Shown here: positions 18,836-27,500 of the stretch, piece by piece | How positions within the stretch are numbered: the first letter of the stretch is position 1 | How the letters are laid out: each line of letters starts with the position of its first letter | DNA from: Chromohalobacter marismortui | GTDB lineage: Bacteria > Pseudomonadota > Gammaproteobacteria > Pseudomonadales > Halomonadaceae | DNA length: 64,000 nt | Direction: 5' to 3' | NCBI RefSeq assembly: GCF_004364315.1 | Contig: NZ_SOBR01000004.1 | Coordinates: forward strand, 186,001 to 250,000 | The notes under the pieces: generated by a model | Told to the model about the DNA's origin: nothing | The model's database searches: none | What the model saw: only the letters and a program-made list of their open reading frames with translations | Program-made: the position numbers and the translations under genes

Positions 18836-19052
18836 ATGGACGTTTCTCGGCTTTCTGATGCCGCCGCTGGCCGTTCCCGTCCTCGTCACGCTCGGCCTCT
18901 ACCTGCTGCTGCGGCGCGTGTTCACGCGCCTGGGTGTCTATCACTGGTTCTCGCAACCGGTACTCGTGGACATCGCACTCTACGCCCTGTTGCTGTGGTC
19001 GGTACTCGCCCTCGCCGGTGCCCTGCCGATCGCCCACTCACAAGAAGGATGA
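18825..19052 (+). CDS. DUF1656 small membrane protein, AaeX-like
   Basis: 75-residue protein with two hydrophobic helices (FLMPPLAVPVLVTLGLYLLL and IALYALLLWSVLALAGAL). DUF1656/AaeX proteins accompany AaeA/AaeB-type pumps. The ATG at 18825, after AGGAGACGCCGC, overlaps the FUSC gene end, indicating coupling. The molecular role of the family is not established. Confidence 0.88.
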   Translation: MFAEWTFLGFLMPPLAVPVLVTLGLYLLLRRVFTRLGVYHWFSQPVLVDIALYALLLWSVLALAGALPIAHSQEG

Positions 19053-19056
19053 CGCC

Positions 19057-20001
19057 ATGACGCTCTCCCCGCGCGCGCAACGCTTCGTGCGGCCGCTGCT
19101 GACCCTGGCGATACTCGCGCTCGCCGTGATCGCCATCGCGCAGATCTGGAACCACTACATGCATGACCCCTGGACGCGCGACGGCCGCGTTCGGGCCGAC
19201 ATCATCAACCTCGCCACCGATGTCTCGGGCCTGGTCGAAAATCTGCAGGTCGAGGACAACGACTTCGTGCATGCCGGCGACGTGCTGTTCACCATCGACA
19301 AGCAGCGCTACGCACTGGCGCTGGCCGAGGCCCGCGCCAACCTCAACCAGCTCGAGCAGCAACGCGCGGAAGCCAAGGCCGCCAATGCCCGGCGCCAGAA
19401 GCTTGGCGACTACGCCTCGCAGGAAGACCGCGACGACGCACGCTTCGCCTATTCCAGCGCTCAGGCTCAGGTCGAGCAGGCCGAGGTCGCGGTCGAACAG
19501 GCCAAGCTCGATCTTGAACGCGCCACCGTGCGCGCCCCGGTCGACGGGTACGTCACCAACCTGCTGCTACGCCCCGGCGAATACGTCTCGGCCGGCGAGG
19601 ACGCCATCACCCTGGTCGATGCCGGCAGCTTTCACGTCCTCGGCTACTTCGAGGAAACCAAGCTCGACGCCATCGACATCGGCGCCCCGGCGCGCATCCA
19701 ACTCCTCGCCAGCGACACGCCGCTGTGGGGTCACGTCGACAGCATCGCACACGGCATTGCCGACAAGAGCCTCGACAGCCAAGGCACGGGGCTGGCGAAC
19801 GTCAGCACCTCCTTCGACTGGGTCCGGCTCTCGCAGCGCATTCCCGTGCGCATCGCCCTCGATGAGGTTCCCGAAGACGTCCAACTCGCGGCGGGCCTCA
19901 CCGCCACGGTCTATCTCAACGACACGCGCAGCGAACACCGGCAAGCCCCGGACTGGCAGCGCGCCCTCACCCGCTGGTGGGAATCGCTGGTCAGCATTTG
20001 A
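19057..20001 (+). CDS. HlyD-family periplasmic adaptor, AaeA-like
   Basis: 314-residue membrane fusion protein. An N-terminal anchor helix at about 12-32 (PLLTLAILALAVIAIAQIW) precedes a biotinyl-lipoyl half (DVSGLVENLQVEDNDFVHAGD), an alpha-hairpin rich in Ala, Glu and Gln (about 80-150), and a beta-barrel with the second lipoyl half. It links the FUSC pump to an outer-membrane channel. The ATG follows AAGGATGACGCC 4 bp after the DUF1656 stop. No outer-membrane factor is encoded nearby, so a TolC elsewhere is implied. Confidence 0.9.
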   Translation: MTLSPRAQRFVRPLLTLAILALAVIAIAQIWNHYMHDPWTRDGRVRADIINLATDVSGLVENLQVEDNDFVHAGDVLFTIDKQRYALALAEARANLNQLEQQRAEAKAANARRQKLGDYASQEDRDDARFAYSSAQAQVEQAEVAVEQAKLDLERATVRAPVDGYVTNLLLRPGEYVSAGEDAITLVDAGSFHVLGYFEETKLDAIDIGAPARIQLLASDTPLWGHVDSIAHGIADKSLDSQGTGLANVSTSFDWVRLSQRIPVRIALDEVPEDVQLAAGLTATVYLNDTRSEHRQAPDWQRALTRWWESLVSI

Positions 20002-20047
20002 GGCCTGCCCCGCTCACGGTGGTGGACTGGTCGCGTCAGCGGGGCGC

Positions 20048-21388
20048 TCATCGCCCCGTCAATGTTTCATCATCGGTCTCGGTTTCCGGTTCCACCGCCA
20101 TTTCCAGCGCCAGTTCCAGTTGCCCTTCTTCCTGCGCGGCTTCTTCCGTCCAGGCCGTGCCCAGCGGCGTGGTGTCCGAGGCCACCATTACGTAGTGGCC
20201 CTGCTCGGGCGATTCACTGGTGGGATAGTGACGAATGCAGTAAAGCCCGAACAGCACCATGACGATGTGCATGACGGCCAGGTCCCACAGGAAACCATCC
20301 GGCCCCAGCCATTCCATCAGCACCCCGGCGCTGGCCGGCCCCAGAATCGCGCCGATGCCCAACGCCAGAACGAGACTGGCACTGGCCGCGACGGTCTGCT
20401 GATCGGTGAGAAAGTCATTGGCGCAGGCCAGAAAGATCGAGTAGAGCGTGAGTGTCGTCGCGCCCAGCAGCGCCCCGAGCAGCGTCAAGGCCATCGGCGA
20501 CCAGCCGCCGACGAGCGCACCGACCAGCGCCAGTATTACCGCGACCAGGGCGACGCCGACGATCACCCACTGGCGATCGGCCTTGTCGGACAACTTGCCC
20601 AGCGGCCACTGCAAGATCGCGCCACCGAAGATGAAGGCGCTCATGAAGACCGAGACCTGGGCGACGCTCAAGCCGCTGTTGGTGGCGAACACCGCCCCCA
20701 TGCCGAACACGGCACCATTGGTGATACCGGTCATGAAACAGCCCACCGTGCCCAGCGGCGACAGCCGGTACAGCGTGCGCAGGCTCATCGCCTCCGGCTG
20801 GCTGAGTTCGGGCTGCGGCGTGTAGCTGATCAAGATCGGCACCAGGGCGAGCGAGACCAGGATCGACACCAGCAGGAACAGTGCCATCCCCGAGGGGTCG
20901 GCACTGCCCAGCAGCAGTTGCCCGCCGCCCATGCCGAGATAGCTGATCACCATGTAGATCGCCAGCAGACGTCCCCGGAGCCGGTTGGAGGCATAACCGT
21001 TGAGCCAGCTCTCGGCGACGACATACAGCCCCGCATAGGTGAAACCGGTGACGAAGCGCATGGCCGCCCAGATCAGGGGATCGACGAACAGGGCATGAAT
21101 CAGGATCGCCACCGAGGTGATCGAGGCCAGCGCGGCGAAGACCCGCACGTGCCCGACCTCGCGCAGCTTGCGGGGCGTCAGCACCGAGCCGACCAGAAAG
21201 CCCACGAAGTAGGACGACATCACCAGCCCCGTGACCGTATTGCCGAAATCCGCCGCCGAGGCCCGCACCCCGAGCAGCGAGCCCTGCAGGCCATTGCCCA
21301 TCATCAAGAGGCCGACGCCGAGCAGCAACGTCCATAGGCTCCAGGCGGCGGACAAGGTGGTAGGGCGGCGAGCAGTCGTCGCATTCAT
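20048..21388 (-). CDS. MFS transporter, YcaD-like
   Basis: 446-residue major facilitator with 12 predicted helices. It carries an MFS loop 8/9-type motif (GKLSDKADRQ) and a conserved Arg-rich 2/3 loop (LTPRKLREVGH). The C-terminal 60 residues form an acidic tail (EEAAQEEGQLELALEM...). The overall pattern resembles the YcaD branch, whose substrate is unknown. It ends convergently with the HlyD-type gene, with an 8-bp GCCCCGCT/AGCGGGGC inverted repeat in the 46-bp gap. Confidence 0.85.
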   Translation of the reverse strand: MNATTARRPTTLSAAWSLWTLLLGVGLLMMGNGLQGSLLGVRASAADFGNTVTGLVMSSYFVGFLVGSVLTPRKLREVGHVRVFAALASITSVAILIHALFVDPLIWAAMRFVTGFTYAGLYVVAESWLNGYASNRLRGRLLAIYMVISYLGMGGGQLLLGSADPSGMALFLLVSILVSLALVPILISYTPQPELSQPEAMSLRTLYRLSPLGTVGCFMTGITNGAVFGMGAVFATNSGLSVAQVSVFMSAFIFGGAILQWPLGKLSDKADRQWVIVGVALVAVILALVGALVGGWSPMALTLLGALLGATTLTLYSIFLACANDFLTDQQTVAASASLVLALGIGAILGPASAGVLMEWLGPDGFLWDLAVMHIVMVLFGLYCIRHYPTSESPEQGHYVMVASDTTPLGTAWTEEAAQEEGQLELALEMAVEPETETDDETLTGR

Positions 21389-21505
21389 CGCATCGATCCG
21401 TGGTCAGTGAGTTAACATGGCTCTCTCAGGATAATCCCCCTTGCTGGCGGGGAACATGACGCCGACATTTCCGGTTGAGCAAGACCAGGGCATCCGGTAA
21501 CATAA

Positions 21506-21517
21506 TTAGCAAACTAA
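21506..21517. promoter_or_regulatory. TTAG-N4-CTAA inverted repeat in the nfsA promoter
   Basis: TTAGCAAACTAA lies 25 bp upstream of the nfsA-like ATG in an AT-rich patch. A dyad of this size is compatible with a MarR/HxlR-type operator, frequent at flavin-reductase genes. The binding protein is not identified. The same half sites recur at 46833. Confidence 0.4.
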
Positions 21518-21541
21518 CTAAATAGTCCGACACGAGGTTAC

Positions 21542-22273
21542 ATGAACGCCGTCATCGAACAGCTCCAAGCCCATCGCTCGATCCGCCGCTTCACCGATCG
21601 CAAGATCGCGCCTGAATTGCTGCGGGAACTCATCCAGGCCGGGCAAAGCGCCGCGACGTCCAGCCACGTGCAGGCCTACAGCGTCATCCACGTGAAGGAT
21701 CCGGCCAACCGCGAGACCCTCGCCGAACTGGCGGGCGGGCAGGACTACATCGCCACCTGCTCCGACTTCCTGGTGTTCTGCGCCGACATGAAGCGCCCCG
21801 CCGAGGCCGCCGAGCGCGCCGGCGCCGATGCCACCCGCGGCATGACCGAACAGTTGCTGGTCGCCAGCGTGGACACCGCGCTCATGGCGCAGAACGTCGT
21901 CGTGGCCGCCGAGTCCGAAGGGCTGGGCATCTGCTACATCGGCGGCATTCGCAATAACCCGCAAGCCGTGAGCGACCTGCTGCGCCTGCCCGCGCATGTC
22001 TACCCGGTCTTCGGCCTATGCCTCGGGTATCCGGATCAGACCCCGGAGGTCAAGCCGCGTCTGCCGGTCGAGGCCATCCTCAAGGAAGACTACTACCGTG
22101 ACGATCAGGCTCAGGTCGACGCCTTCGACGCCACCATGCGCGACTACTACCAGGCGCGCAGCAACACGCAGAAAGACACCACCTGGTCGCAAAACCTCAC
22201 GCCGTTGTTCGAGCACAAGGTGCGTCCGCACATGCGTGACTTCCTCGTCTCGCGCGGTTTCGAGATGCAATGA
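21542..22273 (+). CDS. nfsA: NADPH-dependent nitroreductase/flavin reductase, NfsA-type
   Basis: 243-residue flavoprotein of the NfsA/FRP group. Typical FMN-binding features are the opening HRSIRRFTDRKI (11-22), the AATSSHVQAYSVI segment and GICYIGGIRNNP near 130-141. It would reduce nitroaromatics, quinones or flavins with NADPH in the cytosol. Length matches NfsA (about 240). It is transcribed divergently from the MFS gene, with a candidate operator dyad in the promoter. Physiological substrate unknown. Confidence 0.9.
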   Translation: MNAVIEQLQAHRSIRRFTDRKIAPELLRELIQAGQSAATSSHVQAYSVIHVKDPANRETLAELAGGQDYIATCSDFLVFCADMKRPAEAAERAGADATRGMTEQLLVASVDTALMAQNVVVAAESEGLGICYIGGIRNNPQAVSDLLRLPAHVYPVFGLCLGYPDQTPEVKPRLPVEAILKEDYYRDDQAQVDAFDATMRDYYQARSNTQKDTTWSQNLTPLFEHKVRPHMRDFLVSRGFEMQ

Positions 22274-22282
22274 ATGACGACC

Positions 22283-22313
22283 GCGCCCGCCCTCGCGTGA
22301 CACGGGCGGGCGC
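22283..22313. terminator. Bidirectional hairpin between nfsA and PepSY genes
   Basis: Strong inverted repeat GCGCCCGCCC/GGGCGGGCGC in the convergent gap, extendable through TGACGACC/GGTCA-like flanks. It has no T run, so it may be a weak or bidirectional transcription stop. Confidence 0.5.
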
Positions 22314-22336
22314 AACGGTCATCGGCGGCTGTCTGG

Positions 22337-23692
22337 CTAGGCGGTCGTCGCGGCGCGCCTGGCCCCGCGACGTCGCACCCGCGCATCCACCACCGCCATG
22401 ACGATCATCGAGACCCCCACCAGCGGGAAGATCACGCCGCCGATGGCGAGCAACGCCAGCACGCCGCGCAAGCGACGGGGATCCTTGGGTTCGGGGGGAA
22501 TCCCCAGCTTGCCGCTCGGTCGACGCTTCCACCACATCACGCCCGACGAGACGCACAGCAGCACGATCCCCGCGCAGGCCAGCGCCAGGATCAACTGATT
22601 GGCGAGCCCGTATTGCTGGCCCATGTGCACATTGATGCCCCACTCCAGCGACTTGCCCAGCGGGCCGTAGTCGGCGTAATTCATGTCCAGCAGTGGCTCG
22701 CCGCTATACCGGTCCAGATGCACGACGCGCTGTCGTAAAAGATCGTCGGGGTAGATCGAACCCGTATAGACGCCGGAGGGACTGCTCGGCAGGCTGACGG
22801 CATACCCCGGGGCCAGCCCCAGCGCGTCGAACGCCTTCACCGCCCCGTTGAGGCCGATGCCCGGCGCGCCCTCGCGCCCAGGCGTCGATTCCGGCAGCCG
22901 CGCCTGCTCCAGCGACCAGGTGGTCATCTCCCGCGTCGCCAGACGTTCGTCGGAGATCGGGACGTTGACGCGCACGCCATCCGGATAGCCGAAGTTGTGA
23001 CCGTTGGCGAGTTCGTTGACCTTGCTGCCCCACACCGTGGACCACGGCATGCCGGTCATCGCCAGAAAGAGAATGAAGCCCCCGACGAAAACGCCGGTGA
23101 CGGCGTGAAGGTCACGCCAGAAAATCCGCTTCGCCGGGGTCGCACGTACCGACATCACGCCGCCGCGTCGGCCGCGCGGCCACCACAGATAGAGCCCAGT
23201 CAGCACGAGCAGGATCGACCAGCCGCCGACGATCTCGATGATCAGGCTCGCCGTCTCGCCGAAGTAGTGGAGGCTGTGGAGGGTGCGCACGATCCACATC
23301 ACGCTGCCGCGATAGGGAATCGTGCCCGTGACCTCGCCGGTGTAAGGATCGACGTAGACGGCTTGCTTGCCGTCGGCGGTGGTGATGTCGACCTCCGCGG
23401 CGAGGTTGGAGGCCGCGGGTGGCACGTAACGAAACGCCTCGCCGGGATGCGCCGCCACCGCGGCATCCAGCTGTTGCTGCGGCGATATCGTCGGTGACGA
23501 TTGTGTCTCGACGCGCACGATGTCCGCGTTTAGCCACTGGTCGATCTCATCCTTGAACAGATAAAGCCCGCCGGTCACCGCCAGCAAAATAAGGAAGGGA
23601 ATCGCGATGAGACCCGCGTAGAAATGCCAGCGCCAGACCGCCCGATAGAGGTCGCTGGCGTCACGTGAAGAACGCGCAGAAGTACGAGACAT
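22337..23692 (-). CDS. PepSY-associated TM-helix membrane protein
   Basis: 451-residue inner-membrane protein of the PepSY_TM family. TM1 is near residues 20-45 (WHFYAGLIAIPFLILLAVTGGLYLF). A periplasmic PepSY-like region (YVDPYTGEVTGTIPY, near 115-130), a mid TM pair, a second periplasmic domain and C-terminal helices follow. Relatives are associated with metal- or siderophore-linked reductase functions. The ATG at 23692 (MSRTSARSS) has GGGGGC upstream; an earlier in-frame opening is unsupported. It probably forms an operon with the DUF2946-like gene upstream. Confidence 0.85.
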   Translation of the reverse strand: MSRTSARSSRDASDLYRAVWRWHFYAGLIAIPFLILLAVTGGLYLFKDEIDQWLNADIVRVETQSSPTISPQQQLDAAVAAHPGEAFRYVPPAASNLAAEVDITTADGKQAVYVDPYTGEVTGTIPYRGSVMWIVRTLHSLHYFGETASLIIEIVGGWSILLVLTGLYLWWPRGRRGGVMSVRATPAKRIFWRDLHAVTGVFVGGFILFLAMTGMPWSTVWGSKVNELANGHNFGYPDGVRVNVPISDERLATREMTTWSLEQARLPESTPGREGAPGIGLNGAVKAFDALGLAPGYAVSLPSSPSGVYTGSIYPDDLLRQRVVHLDRYSGEPLLDMNYADYGPLGKSLEWGINVHMGQQYGLANQLILALACAGIVLLCVSSGVMWWKRRPSGKLGIPPEPKDPRRLRGVLALLAIGGVIFPLVGVSMIVMAVVDARVRRRGARRAATTA

Positions 23693-23806
23693 GAAGCCCC
23701 CGAGTAGCGTGCCATGGCTACCGTTCGGTAGCCGAATCCATCCTATGGCCAACGACGCCGGCGCAGGCACGACATGCAGACGCGCCATGCTCGGTGTCGA
23801 GACCGC

Positions 23807-24202
23807 TCATGCGTGATGGCAGGCGTACGGCGGCGCACGGGTCAGCGCGTTGGGGAAGGTGGTCGTCACCGCCTGGGACGCGAGCACTCTCGGCACGCGC
23901 GGTGCGCTGACGGCGGCGTTGTCCACGACCGGGGCGGTGAACGCCCCCTCGATGACCGGGAAATGGCCGAACAGGGAGCAGTAGGAGCACTGATCGTGCA
24001 GGCCGACCGAGGCCACGTGACCGCCCCGCGTGTGGTCACCGTGCCCGGCCTCTGCATGCATCATCGCGTGCGCAGGCATCGCATCGTCCCGCAGGGAGGC
24101 ACTGGCCTGCCCGACCACCGGGCCGCACACCACCAGCAGCATGGCGAACAGGCTCAGCCAGGCGGTAAAACGACGCAGGGACGTACGCGGGGAAAAAGGC
24201 AT
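23807..24202 (-). CDS. DUF2946-like small exported/membrane protein
   Basis: About 131 residues: an N-terminal hydrophobic helix (AWLSLFAMLLVVCGPVVGQA), a His/Met-rich stretch (MPAHAMMHAEAGHGDH), a CSYCSLFGH motif typical of DUF2946, and a second short hydrophobic part. His, Met and Cys richness suggests metal contact, often copper, but the function is unknown. Start choice (ATG 24202, or TTG 24226) is uncertain. It lies 114 bp upstream of the PepSY gene on the same strand. Confidence 0.7.
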   Translation of the reverse strand: MPFSPRTSLRRFTAWLSLFAMLLVVCGPVVGQASASLRDDAMPAHAMMHAEAGHGDHTRGGHVASVGLHDQCSYCSLFGHFPVIEGAFTAPVVDNAAVSAPRVPRVLASQAVTTTFPNALTRAPPYACHHA

Positions 24203-24460
24203 GGACTCGACCGTGGGGACCCTCAAACAGATGCCATACTAGCGCAGCACTGGCGTTAACACAGCCGGATGCGCGACAGTGAAAAGCGTCGTCGAACGCG
24301 CTCCCTGGACGCAACCCCAGCCGACAGCGCCTTCGCGTGCCATCATCAGGGAACGGGTGCGACAATCCGTCTCGCACGTACCTCGAACGAAGCGGCCCGC
24401 CAGTCTAAGCTCGACCATGCCACGGCTTGCTTCATCCAACCACGCAAGGAGCGTGTCATC

Positions 24461-25180
24461 ATGCGAACCATCGGTCTGCTCGGCGGCATGAGCTGGGAGT
24501 CCACCGAGAGCTACTATCGGGCGCTGAACGAAGGCGTGAAACAGGCGCTGGGCGGCTTTCACTCGGCGAAGATCGCGATGGTCAGCGTCGACTTCGCCGA
24601 GATCGAGACCCTCCAGCGCGACGGACGCTGGGACGCGGCCGGGGAGGCGCTGGCCGCCGCCGCGCGCCAGATCGAGCACGCCGGCGCGGATTTTCTGCTG
24701 ATCGCCACGAACACCATGCACAAGGTGGCGCCGCAGGTGGAAGCGGCCATCGACATCCCCCTGCTGCACATCGCCGACGCCACGGCCGAAAGCCTGGTCG
24801 CCGACGGCATCACTCGGGTCGGGCTACTGGGCACGCGCTTCACCATGGAGCAGGACTTCTACAAGCAACGCCTGAGCGAGCGTTATGGTATCGACGTGAT
24901 CGTGCCCGACGACACGCAGCGCGAACGCGTGCATCGGGTGATTTTCGAGGAGCTGTGCCTCGGGCGCATCGAAGCCGCCTCGCGGGATGCCTTTCTCGCC
25001 GTGATCGACGCCTTGCAGGCGCGGGGCGCACAGGCGGTGGTTCTCGGCTGCACCGAAATCGCCATGCTGATCAAGGCAACCGACACTCAGGTACCGCTCT
25101 ACGACACCACGGCGTTGCATGCCCAGGCCGCCGTGAACCACGCTCTCTCCGACGCCCTCTTGTCGGAAGACACGCAATAG
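24461..25180 (+). CDS. Aspartate/glutamate racemase family protein
   Basis: 239-residue cofactor-independent racemase fold. It opens MRTIGLLGGMSWESTESYY. The two-cysteine chemistry is only half obvious: the C-terminal Cys is in VVLGCTEIAML (near 202), while the first position reads LLIATNTMHK, with Thr where many aspartate racemases also have T/C. This YgeA-like pattern may mean broad or altered specificity. The ATG at 24461 has AAGGAGCG upstream. Co-directional with DUF427, 13 bp downstream. Confidence 0.85.
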   Translation: MRTIGLLGGMSWESTESYYRALNEGVKQALGGFHSAKIAMVSVDFAEIETLQRDGRWDAAGEALAAAARQIEHAGADFLLIATNTMHKVAPQVEAAIDIPLLHIADATAESLVADGITRVGLLGTRFTMEQDFYKQRLSERYGIDVIVPDDTQRERVHRVIFEELCLGRIEAASRDAFLAVIDALQARGAQAVVLGCTEIAMLIKATDTQVPLYDTTALHAQAAVNHALSDALLSEDTQ

Positions 25181-25193
25181 CCCGGGAGGCGCC

Positions 25194-25544
25194 ATGTCAG
25201 CAGACACCACGCACGATCGCATCAGCCTGCACCCGCATACGCATCGCGTGCGGGTATGGAACGGCGACATCTTGCTCGCCGACAGCACGCGCGCCGTCGA
25301 GCTACGCGAGAAAGGGTATCCCCCGCGCCAATACCTGCCCGAAAGCGACGTGCAGATGGCGCAACTCGTCCGCTCCACCACCGTGACGCACTGCCCCTTC
25401 AAGGGCGACGCCACCTACTACAGCACTGACGACCATCCCGACATCGCCTGGCAATACGCCGAGCCACTGACGGACATGGCGGCGATTGCCGGCCGGCTGG
25501 CGTTCGATGACGCGATACTGACGGTGCACGTGGACACGGCGTGA
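25194..25544 (+). CDS. DUF427 family protein
   Basis: 116-residue protein with the DUF427 signature: HTHRVRVWNGDILLADS, then LREKGYPPRQYLPESDV, then CPFKGDATYYS. The family is a compact beta fold of unknown function. RBS GGGAGGC precedes the ATG. It forms a short operon with the racemase. It is the last core gene left of the accessory island. Confidence 0.88.
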   Translation: MSADTTHDRISLHPHTHRVRVWNGDILLADSTRAVELREKGYPPRQYLPESDVQMAQLVRSTTVTHCPFKGDATYYSTDDHPDIAWQYAEPLTDMAAIAGRLAFDDAILTVHVDTA

Positions 25545-25606
25545 ACGGGCGCACGCATGTGCCATCAGCCAGTCACGACGACGCCACGCGAACCGCCGTT
25601 GAAGCC

Positions 25607-25708
25607 TGGCGTCAGTGCACCACGTTGCGGATGAAGCGCAGCCGACCCGCGCCCTCGTTGCGGTAACGGTGGAACTGATCGCTGGGATAGACGTGAAAGT
25701 CACCGGCC
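25607..25708. repeat. Left 102-bp direct repeat of the XRE-cupin gene end
   Basis: Matches 32594-32695 over 102 bp with three differences. It covers the last 31 codons and stop of the XRE-cupin gene plus 5 bp beyond. All three differences fall at synonymous third positions (Gly, Tyr and Arg codons). The two copies bound the 25.7-32.6 kb island. Confidence 0.92.
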
Positions 25709-25755
25709 CACTCACCAGCCGCATACAGCTCGACACCTTGATTCTTCGCCTGCAT
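25612..25755 (-). pseudogene. Orphan 3' fragment of an XRE-cupin regulator gene
   Basis: 47-codon frame whose last 31 codons (from AGDFHVYPSDQFHRYRN to the stop) equal the C-terminus of the cupin protein at 32599-33171. The first 16 codons (MQAKNQGVELYAAGEW) do not match it. AAGGAAGG lies 7 bp before the ATG, so a chimeric peptide could be translated. It lacks the HTH and most of the cupin barrel and cannot be a regulator. Best read as the displaced gene end left by island insertion. Confidence 0.75.
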
Positions 25756-25916
25756 AGCGCCCTTCCTTAACACAAAATTTAACAAATTCTTATTAAATGT
25801 TTTCTCAATAATGCCGATAGGCAGGAATGAGCACGGCATACCGAGGCGCTTCTTCTACCAGACAATGCCATCGCTCTATTGATGACCACGCAGCACTCGC
25901 ATCCTAGAGGCAGATC

Positions 25917-26339
25917 ATGAAACCTAAATTTCTAACACTCCATACAATACTTCTCGCCACACTCCCCTTGGTATCAGGAGCGGCCCATGCCGGATCAACC
26001 GTTACAATCAAAAATCATTCTCAGCATGTCATGGAAAAAACGTCAGGTCCTTGGGGGCTTCCTAATACGATTCAACCAGGAGACACAATCACATACGAAA
26101 TCACACATGGCGTCGTCATCGTCGATGACGAGTTCAAAGCAACCTATGAACGAAGGGATGGCCAAGGAGGATGTGAGTTCACTTCGAGAGTCTATACGGT
26201 AGAGTCTGGCTCGTATTATGTACCTGCCTACGAAAGCAGTGCCGACGACTCCGGAAATGGTGTTTATTGCAGGGATTACCTGAGTAATGAACGCTGGTCC
26301 AAACCTTACGGATATGAAGTCGAATTCAGTATTTACTAG
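25917..26339 (+). CDS. Secreted 140-aa beta-rich protein, unknown
   Basis: A signal peptide (1-25, cleavage after AHA) precedes a mature domain of about 115 residues with two Cys (GGCEFTS and GVYCRDY), possibly a disulfide. The mature start STVTIKNHSQHVM and the PGDTITYEI segment suggest an immunoglobulin-like or aegerolysin-like beta sandwich, but this is a guess from pattern only. RBS is AGAGGCAGATC before ATG 25917. AT-rich, unlike its neighbours. First gene of the island; it may be a secreted effector or toxin. Confidence 0.75.
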   Translation: MKPKFLTLHTILLATLPLVSGAAHAGSTVTIKNHSQHVMEKTSGPWGLPNTIQPGDTITYEITHGVVIVDDEFKATYERRDGQGGCEFTSRVYTVESGSYYVPAYESSADDSGNGVYCRDYLSNERWSKPYGYEVEFSIY

Positions 26340-26399
26340 GCATAAAACCCACTACCTAAGAATAGCATTCTAGAGAAGAACACCCATTGGGAGAAAAAA

Positions 26400-27431
26400 A
26401 TGCAAACGTCGAGCTACGCTGACCTTATCTCAGACGCCACCAACCATTACAACCAAAAGTTGCTAGGCAAGGGCAAATTAACACATAATTCTATAAACAA
26501 TGGCGCCTACTATGGACTTAACGCCGGTGACTCCCCCCTACTGGAAGGTAGCTCAAGCTCAACGCAAGGCAGTACTCAAAGCACATCTGTAAAGTTATCA
26601 CCAACTGCCATGAAGCTCTCTGAAATTCTGCTTAAAGATAGCAACACATCCGGTGCTTCCGCCGGTTTCGATAGCTTCTTGAGCAGAATGAGAGAACAGC
26701 TTGACACTATGGGAGGCAAAGCCGATGTACTCCAGGTAAGGCCGAATAGCTTAGACGCAGGCCGACTTTCTATTTCAGAGCAGGCCACAAATTTCTTGCT
26801 TTCCAAATATTACAATACTGAAAGCGCATATCCACAGGCATCTTCCGAAAACCCCTTTGCCGGTTTGGATAGGCACTCCCTGTCAAAGATCGCATTTGAC
26901 GATTCTGGCGACTTCGCTCCCGCAGAGCGTTATCTAGCTTTTCTTGAAATGGGAGAGAAGGATATCGACTTTATAAACAGGAATTTTGATCTAGCAAATG
27001 AGATGGAAAAAACTCAGGGAAAGGGCGCTAATTGGTCCCACCTAATAGGGACCCGAGCCGAGGAAAAACTGATTTCTTCGATGACCGAGGCTGAAAAAAA
27101 CTGGCGCGGTGTTTCGTCTACTCCAGATACAGACGCACCACCCTCTGAACCTGATGCAAAACGACAAGATACCGGCACCTCTCCCATGACGACCGACATT
27201 CCTTCCCTACCCGCATATCAAAACGGCTTGGGAAATAGTGAAACGAGCTTCTTCGCTATTACAGAAAATGCTCAGGGCGAACACACGCTAGCCAGCGTTA
27301 ACATCCAGGAGCTCATGCAAAACTCCCGCCATCTCAACCTATTGGACTCAACACTAAAAAGCCTTATGAATGACCAGCCTAATGAAGTAAACGATGGTTG
27401 GGTGCCTTATCAAAACCTTTTAGAAAAATAG
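26400..27431 (+). CDS. Unknown 343-aa Ser/Thr/Asn-rich protein
   Basis: No signal peptide or TM segment. The N-terminal 65 residues are low-complexity (Ser, Asn, Gly). A helical middle starts KLSPTAMKLSEILLKD. A distinctive segment, GLDRHSLSKIAFDDSGDF then PAERYLAFLEMGE, lies near 153-185, followed by a disordered Pro/Asp stretch (about 240-265) and a helical tail. RBS GGGAGAAA precedes the ATG. AT-rich codon use sets it apart from the chromosome. I do not recognise the family. The layout recalls proteins exported without cleavable signals. Confidence 0.75.
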   Translation: MQTSSYADLISDATNHYNQKLLGKGKLTHNSINNGAYYGLNAGDSPLLEGSSSSTQGSTQSTSVKLSPTAMKLSEILLKDSNTSGASAGFDSFLSRMREQLDTMGGKADVLQVRPNSLDAGRLSISEQATNFLLSKYYNTESAYPQASSENPFAGLDRHSLSKIAFDDSGDFAPAERYLAFLEMGEKDIDFINRNFDLANEMEKTQGKGANWSHLIGTRAEEKLISSMTEAEKNWRGVSSTPDTDAPPSEPDAKRQDTGTSPMTTDIPSLPAYQNGLGNSETSFFAITENAQGEHTLASVNIQELMQNSRHLNLLDSTLKSLMNDQPNEVNDGWVPYQNLLEK

Positions 27432-27500
27432 GCAACCAGTAATTAAATCACTTCACCGCTCGACAAAGCATATAAAACATCAGCTTAGGAGAAGCCTGAC

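Noticed and set aside
16988-18889. 633-codon antisense open frame over the FUSC gene
   Set aside because: Composition artefact of high-GC DNA; low-complexity Gln/Gly/His-rich translation, no RBS, and it lies opposite a clear FUSC transporter.
19163-21337. 724-codon plus-strand frame spanning the HlyD and MFS genes
   Set aside because: It crosses the ends of two well-supported genes in the wrong frame and sense, with a low-complexity translation.
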